NCBI RefSeq assembly: GCF_900091555.1
Contig: NZ_FMCX01000016.1
Span: forward strand, 1-33,902
Length of the DNA stretch: 33,902 nt
Direction of reading: 5' to 3'
Source: Micromonospora mirobrigensis
GTDB taxonomy: Bacteria > Actinomycetota > Actinomycetes > Mycobacteriales > Micromonosporaceae
Shown in pieces: positions 30,100 through 33,902 of this stretch. Position 1 is the stretch's first letter; the number at the start of each line of letters is the position of its first letter. The position numbers and the translations under genes are program-made. The notes below the pieces were generated by a model. The model was not told where the DNA came from, searched no databases, and saw nothing but the letters and a program-made list of their open reading frames with translations.

Positions 30100-32714
30100 G
30101 ATGCGAGCGCCTCCAGTGCGGCGTCGATGCGGACCAGGTCCGCCTCGGCCACCGCCAGCCGTTCACGGATCTTGGCTACCACCGGTTCCGGTGCCTTGCC
30201 GACGAACGCCGGGTTGCCGAGCTTCCCCCGGGCCTGCGCGGCCTCCTTCTCGGCGGCCGCCCGGTCCTTGGTGAGCCGGGCCCGCTCGGCGGCCACGTCG
30301 ATCGAACCGCGGGTGTCCAGCTCGACGCTGACCTCACCGGGCATGGCCAGGGTGGCGCTGGCCTGGAAGTCGTCGCCGGGGGCGTCCAGGCGGACCAGCG
30401 AACGGATCAGCGGCTCGTGCGCCGCGATCCCCGCCACGGTCAGCCCGTCGAGCCGGGCGGCCACCCGCTGGGTGGGCCGCAGGCCCTGGTCGGAGCGGAA
30501 CCGCCGGATCTCGGTCACCACCCGCTGGAGGGTGCCGACCTCGCTCTCCGCGGCGTCGTCGACCAGCGTACGGTCGGCCGCCGGCCAGGCGGCGGTCATC
30601 ACCGTGTCACCACCGGTCAGCGCGGTCCACAGCTCCTCGGTGACGAACGGGATCACCGGGTGCAGCAGCCGCAGCAGCTGGTCCAGCACGTGGCCGAGCA
30701 CCCGCCGGGTGGCGTCGGCCCCCGCGCCGCCCTCGGCGAGGACCGGCTTGCTCAGCTCGACGTACCAGTCGCAGACGTCGTCCCAGGCGAAGTGGTAGAG
30801 CAGGTCGCAGACCTTCGCGAACTCGTACGCCTCGAACTGCTCGTCGACCTCGGCGGTGACGTGCGCCAGCCGGGACAGGATCCACCGGTCGACCGTGGAG
30901 AGCTGGTCGGCGGCCGGCAGCTCCCCCTGCGTGTGGGCGCCGTTGAGCAGCGCGAACCGGGTGGCGTTCCAGAGCTTGTTGCAGAAGTTGCGGGAGCCCT
31001 GGCACCAGTCCTCGCTGACCGGCACGTCGCCGCCCGGGTTGGCGCCCCGGGCCAGGGTGAACCGGGTGGCGTCGGCGCCGTACCGGTCGATCCAGTCCAG
31101 CGGGTCGACCACGTTGCCGAACGACTTGGACATCTTCTTGCCGTGCTCGTCGCGGACCATGCCGTGCAGGGCGACCGTGTCGAACGGCTGCACCCCGTCC
31201 ATCGCGTAGAGGCCGAACATCATCATCCGGGCGACCCAGAAGAAGAGGATGTCGTAGCCGGTGACCAGGACGCTGGTCGGGTAGAACTTGGCCAGTTCCG
31301 GGGTCCGCTCCGGCCAGCCCAGGGTGGAGAACGGCCACAGGCCGCTGGAGAACCAGGTGTCCAGGACGTCCTCGTCCTGCCGCCAGCCCTCGCCGGTCGG
31401 CGGCGCCTCGTCCGGACCGACGCAGACGATCTCGCCGTCCGGGCCGTACCAGACCGGGATGCGGTGCCCCCACCAGAGCTGCCGGGAGATGCACCAGTCG
31501 TGCATGTTGTCGACCCAGGCGAAGTACCGCTTGGCCAGCTCAGCCGGCTCGATCTTCACCCGGCCGTCCCGGACGGCGTCGCCGGCGGCCTTCGCCAGCG
31601 GGGCGGTGTTGACGAACCACTGGAGCGACAGCCGCGGCTCGACGGTGGTCCGGCAGCGCGAGCAGTGCCCCACCGAGTGCAGGTACGGCCGCTTCTCGGC
31701 GACGACCCGGCCCTGCTCGCGCAGGGCGGCGACGATCGCCGGGCGGGCCTCGTACCGGTCCAGGCCCTGGAATGGGCCGTGGGCGGTGATGACGCCGCGC
31801 TCGTCCATGATCGTCAGGGACGGCAGGTCGTGCCGCTGGCCGATCTCGAAGTCGTTCGGGTCGTGCGCCGGGGTCACCTTCACCATGCCGGTGCCGAAGG
31901 TCGGGTCGACGTGCTCGTCGCCGACGATCGGGATCCGCCGGTCGGTCAGCGGGACGGCCACCTCGGTGCCGATCAGGTGCTTGTACCGCTCGTCGTCGGG
32001 GTGCACGGCCACCGCGGTGTCACCGAGCATCGTCTCGGCCCGGGTGGTGGCGACCACGACGTCGTCGCTGTACCGGATGGAGACCAGCTCACCCTCGTCG
32101 TCGCTGTGCTCCACCTCGATGTCGGACAGGGCGGTCAGGCAGCGGGGGCACCAGTTGATGATCCGGTTGGCCCGGTAGATCAGCCCGTCGTCGTACAGCT
32201 TCTTGAACATGGTCTGCACGGCCCGGGACAGGCCCTCGTCCATGGTGAAGCGCTCGCGGTCCCAGTCGACGGAGTCGCCGAGCCGGCGCATCTGGCCGAG
32301 GATCGCGCCACCGGACTCGGCCTTCCACTGCCACACCCGCTCGACGAACTTCTCCCGGCCCAGGTCGTGCCGGGAGAGCCCCTGGCCGGCGAGCTGCCGC
32401 TCCACCACGTTCTGGGTGGCGATGCCGGCGTGGTCCATGCCGGGCAGCCAGAGGGCCTCGTAGCCCTGCATCCGCTTGCGGCGCACCAGGGCGTCCTGCA
32501 CGGTGTGGTCGAGGGCGTGGCCCATGTGCAGGGAGCCGGTGACGTTCGGCGGCGGGATGACGATGGTGAACGGGGGCTTGTCGCTGCTCGCCGTCGCCCG
32601 GAAGTGGCCGGCGGCTACCCACTGCTCGTACCGTCGCTGCTCTACCTCGCCGGGCTGGTACTGGCCGGCAAGGGTCGGGGCGTCGGGGCGTCGGGCATCC
32701 AGTCTCTCGGTCAC
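30096..32714 (-). CDS. valS: Valyl-tRNA synthetase
   Basis: 872 residues from GTG 32714 (VTERLDARRPDAPTLAGQYQ). HMGH (63-66, in PPPNVTGSLHMGHAL) and KKMSKSFGNVVDP are the class I ATP-site motifs; the editing domain lies between them (TMLGDTAVAVHPDDERY). The C-terminal arm (last 70 residues, RARLTKDRAAAEKEAAQAR) is the usual valine-enzyme coiled coil that grips the tRNA. It charges tRNA-Val and clears Thr-tRNA-Val. A longer in-frame reading upstream is non-homologous. No ribosome site is visible; TAGACT 7 nt before the GTG suggests a leaderless mRNA. First gene of the valS-folC-DUF4233 operon. Confidence 0.97.
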   Translation of the reverse strand: MTERLDARRPDAPTLAGQYQPGEVEQRRYEQWVAAGHFRATASSDKPPFTIVIPPPNVTGSLHMGHALDHTVQDALVRRKRMQGYEALWLPGMDHAGIATQNVVERQLAGQGLSRHDLGREKFVERVWQWKAESGGAILGQMRRLGDSVDWDRERFTMDEGLSRAVQTMFKKLYDDGLIYRANRIINWCPRCLTALSDIEVEHSDDEGELVSIRYSDDVVVATTRAETMLGDTAVAVHPDDERYKHLIGTEVAVPLTDRRIPIVGDEHVDPTFGTGMVKVTPAHDPNDFEIGQRHDLPSLTIMDERGVITAHGPFQGLDRYEARPAIVAALREQGRVVAEKRPYLHSVGHCSRCRTTVEPRLSLQWFVNTAPLAKAAGDAVRDGRVKIEPAELAKRYFAWVDNMHDWCISRQLWWGHRIPVWYGPDGEIVCVGPDEAPPTGEGWRQDEDVLDTWFSSGLWPFSTLGWPERTPELAKFYPTSVLVTGYDILFFWVARMMMFGLYAMDGVQPFDTVALHGMVRDEHGKKMSKSFGNVVDPLDWIDRYGADATRFTLARGANPGGDVPVSEDWCQGSRNFCNKLWNATRFALLNGAHTQGELPAADQLSTVDRWILSRLAHVTAEVDEQFEAYEFAKVCDLLYHFAWDDVCDWYVELSKPVLAEGGAGADATRRVLGHVLDQLLRLLHPVIPFVTEELWTALTGGDTVMTAAWPAADRTLVDDAAESEVGTLQRVVTEIRRFRSDQGLRPTQRVAARLDGLTVAGIAAHEPLIRSLVRLDAPGDDFQASATLAMPGEVSVELDTRGSIDVAAERARLTKDRAAAEKEAAQARGKLGNPAFVGKAPEPVVAKIRERLAVAEADLVRIDAALEALAS

Positions 32715-32721
32715 CTGCGAA

Positions 32722-32727
32722 AGTCTA
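32722..32727 (-). promoter_or_regulatory. -10 box for leaderless transcription of valS
   Basis: TAGACT on the minus strand lies 7 nt before the GTG start codon at 32714. No ribosome binding site or clear -35 box is seen. Confidence 0.35.
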
Positions 32728-32771
32728 CGGAGCGCTTCAACGGACCCGACGTGCGCCACCTCCTGTTCGCG

Positions 32772-32777
32772 TACGGT
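32772..32777 (+). promoter_or_regulatory. -10 box for leaderless transcription of the gene at 32785
   Basis: TACGGT lies 7 nt before the ATG at 32785, with no ribosome site between. It is back to back with the valS box 45 nt away. Confidence 0.35.
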
Positions 32778-32784
32778 GGCGAAC

Positions 32785-33480
32785 ATGTCCGACGCGCATC
32801 TCACCGAGCGACCGGTCGACGGGGGACCCGAACCGATCGAGCTGACCGACGAGCCCATCCGGTTGAGCCGTCACGACTCGGAGGAGCCCGACCGGCGTCC
32901 CCGGTCCCGCGGTCGCCGGGTGGCCCTGGGAGTCGTCGGGGCGGCGCTCACCGTGGGCGTGGCCGCCTCGGCCGTCTGGGGTTGGCAGGTGCTGCGGGAG
33001 AAGGACACCCGGCTGGACACGCCGACCCGGGTGGCCGGCCTGGAACGCGACGACAGCGAGCGGGCCCGCAGTACCGCCGACTACCTGCGCAGCGGCTTCG
33101 CCGCCGACATCGACCTGGACCGCAGCTTCGGCACCGTCTACCGGGACACCGCGAACGGCGGGGGTACGGCGGCCGGCGCCGGCCGCTCGGTCCTGGTCTT
33201 CGGCGGCACCACCCTGCTCTGGCAGCCCGAGCGGGACCTGGACAGCCTGTTCGGCCTGATGGCCGACGAGACCGGCAAGGTGGGCGGGCTGCGTGCGGTG
33301 GACGCCGGCGACCTGGGTGGCGTGATGAAGTGCGGGACCACCGAGGGCGACGGCGGGGACTTCGCGATCTGCGGTTGGGCCGACCACGGCAGCGTCGCCA
33401 TGGCCATGTTCCCGGGCCGCAGCGTCGACGACGCCGGCTCCCTCTTCCGCCGGATGCGCGACGGCATGCAGACCCGCTGA
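32785..33480 (+). CDS. Single-pass membrane protein with two-cysteine outer domain (paralog of 18525-19916)
   Basis: 231 residues from ATG 32785. An acidic/basic cytoplasmic N-terminus (1-45) is followed by one membrane helix (about 46-66, VALGVVGAALTVGVAASAVWG). The predicted outer domain (about 84-228) carries FGGT (139-142), C183, C196 and DHGS (200-203). Spacing matches the paralog at 18525-19916: 13 residues between cysteines and 4 from the second Cys to DHGS. The cysteines may form a disulfide (inference). I recognise no named family or function. It is divergent from valS and convergent with the rRNA operon, whose terminator follows 46 nt later. Confidence 0.85.
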   Translation: MSDAHLTERPVDGGPEPIELTDEPIRLSRHDSEEPDRRPRSRGRRVALGVVGAALTVGVAASAVWGWQVLREKDTRLDTPTRVAGLERDDSERARSTADYLRSGFAADIDLDRSFGTVYRDTANGGGTAAGAGRSVLVFGGTTLLWQPERDLDSLFGLMADETGKVGGLRAVDAGDLGGVMKCGTTEGDGGDFAICGWADHGSVAMAMFPGRSVDDAGSLFRRMRDGMQTR

Positions 33481-33525
33481 TCCGGCCCGTCCGCGCCGCG
33501 GGCGTCTTCCGGCAGCGGGGAAACG

Positions 33526-33561
33526 CATTCAGGGCCACCCCGGATGGGGTGGCCCTGAATG
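33526..33561 (-). terminator. Terminator of the rRNA operon
   Basis: A perfect 16-bp stem (CATTCAGGGCCACCCC and its complement) with a GGAT loop lies about 10 nt past the 5S 3' end, followed on the minus strand by CGTTTCCCC. It may also stop the convergent gene ending at 33480. Confidence 0.88.
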
Positions 33562-33571
33562 GAATGTTTGT

Positions 33572-33688
33572 CCGGCGGCGTCCTACTCTCCCACACCCTC
33601 CCGAGTGCAGTACCATCGGCGCTGGAGGGCTTAGCTTCCGGGTTCGGAATGTGACCGGGCGTTTCCCCTCCGCCATGACCGCCGTAAC
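33572..33688 (-). rRNA. rrf: 5S ribosomal RNA
   Basis: On the minus strand the sequence starts GTTACGGCGGTCATGGCG and contains the conserved CCCGGTCACATTCCGAACC and GGTACTGCACTCGGGAGGG segments, ending GCCGCCGGACA. Its 5' and 3' ends (TTACGGCGG with CGCCGCCGG) pair as helix I. Length is about 117 nt, normal for actinobacteria; the ends are good to a few bases. Confidence 0.97.
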
Positions 33689-33746
33689 TCTATGAACATG
33701 TCAAACACACCGGTAAACCGTCACGGGTGTTCGCTTGTTCAGAGTT
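33686..33746 (-). other. 23S-5S spacer processing stem
   Basis: GTTC-AGAGTT (33737-33746) can pair with AACTCT-AT-GAAC (33686-33697), a 10-bp stem with a 2-nt bulge just ahead of 5S. Such spacer stems are common maturation sites. The 82-nt spacer (33689-33770) contains no gene. Confidence 0.45.
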
Positions 33747-33770
33747 GCACAGTGGACGCGTAGCAGCTTC

Positions 33771-33902
33771 GTAGTCAAGTCCTCGGCCTATTAGTACCGG
33801 TCACCTGAACCCGTTACCGGGCTTACAGTTCCGGCCTATCAACCCAGTCGTCTAGCTGGGGGCCTTACCCCACCAAGGTGGGTGGGATACCTCATCTTGA
33901 AG
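33771..33902 (-). rRNA. rrl: 23S ribosomal RNA, 3' end (partial)
   Basis: On the minus strand the segment contains the conserved 23S terminus: GACTGGGTTGATAGGCCGG, then GGTGACCGGTACTAATAGG and CCGAGGACTTGA. Only the last 130 or so nucleotides are in the window; the rest of the operon lies to the right. The exact 3' end is approximate. Confidence 0.95.

Noticed and set aside
33481..33902. Plus-strand coding frame over the rRNA region
   Set aside because: The minus strand is unmistakably 5S and the 23S 3' end, with a terminator; an open frame there is incidental.

Overview
The window is high-GC actinobacterial DNA with dense, short-spaced genes and frequent GTG starts. Gene families and order (rplU-rpmA-obg next to RNase E and a radical-SAM pair; valS-folC-DUF4233-VOC protein-ndk) fit a Micromonosporaceae member, probably Micromonospora or a close relative. 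The genus is an inference from style and remembered gene order, not from a database search.

Left part (1-9222) is accessory and stress-flavoured. Bases 1-306 look like the left end of an IS110-family element running off the window: the first 23 codons of the transposase on the minus strand, preceded by a structured non-coding stretch where this family encodes its bridge RNA. Next come minus-strand units: (i) an HPP-family membrane protein, a molybdopterin oxidoreductase lacking N-terminal Fe-S cysteines, and a small Cys/His-rich helical protein; (ii) an SRPBCC protein and a zinc alcohol dehydrogenase with overlapping ends; (iii) three envelope-associated proteins (coiled-coil/membrane protein, holin-like protein, DUF3618). 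Two plus-strand membrane proteins (DUF4383-like, DUF6766-like) follow. Promoters of the form GNNT-N15-GGGTAG, as read by SigB-type stress sigma factors, precede all three minus units, so this block may be one stress regulon.

Central part (9242-23902) is mostly housekeeping: a GNAT acetyltransferase, obg, rpmA, rplU, RNase E/G (rne) with a long disordered arginine-rich N-terminus, the DUF2344/TIGR03936 and TIGR03960 radical-SAM pair, a proline-rich single-pass membrane protein, a PlsC-type acyltransferase and ileS. Clear hairpin terminators follow rpmA, rne and the TIGR03960 gene.

Right part (23963-33902) starts with a chimeric pseudogene: the N-terminus of a DUF5937-type regulator joined to the C-terminus of an ABC-2 permease, with a one-base frameshift. 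A 61-bp palindromic repeat follows, then an ECF41 sigma-factor module with its AhpD/CMD-family partner and a matching promoter. Then come ndk, a membrane-anchored VOC protein, DUF4233-folC-valS (start and stop codons overlap throughout), and a second single-pass membrane protein whose outer domain is homologous to that of the proline-rich protein at 18525-19916. The window ends in the 3' end of a minus-strand rRNA operon (23S end, 5S, terminator).

The observations least explained by standard annotation are the Fe-S-less molybdoenzyme operon, the shared two-cysteine/DHGS outer domain, the IS110 leader, the chimeric pseudogene and the putative stress promoters.
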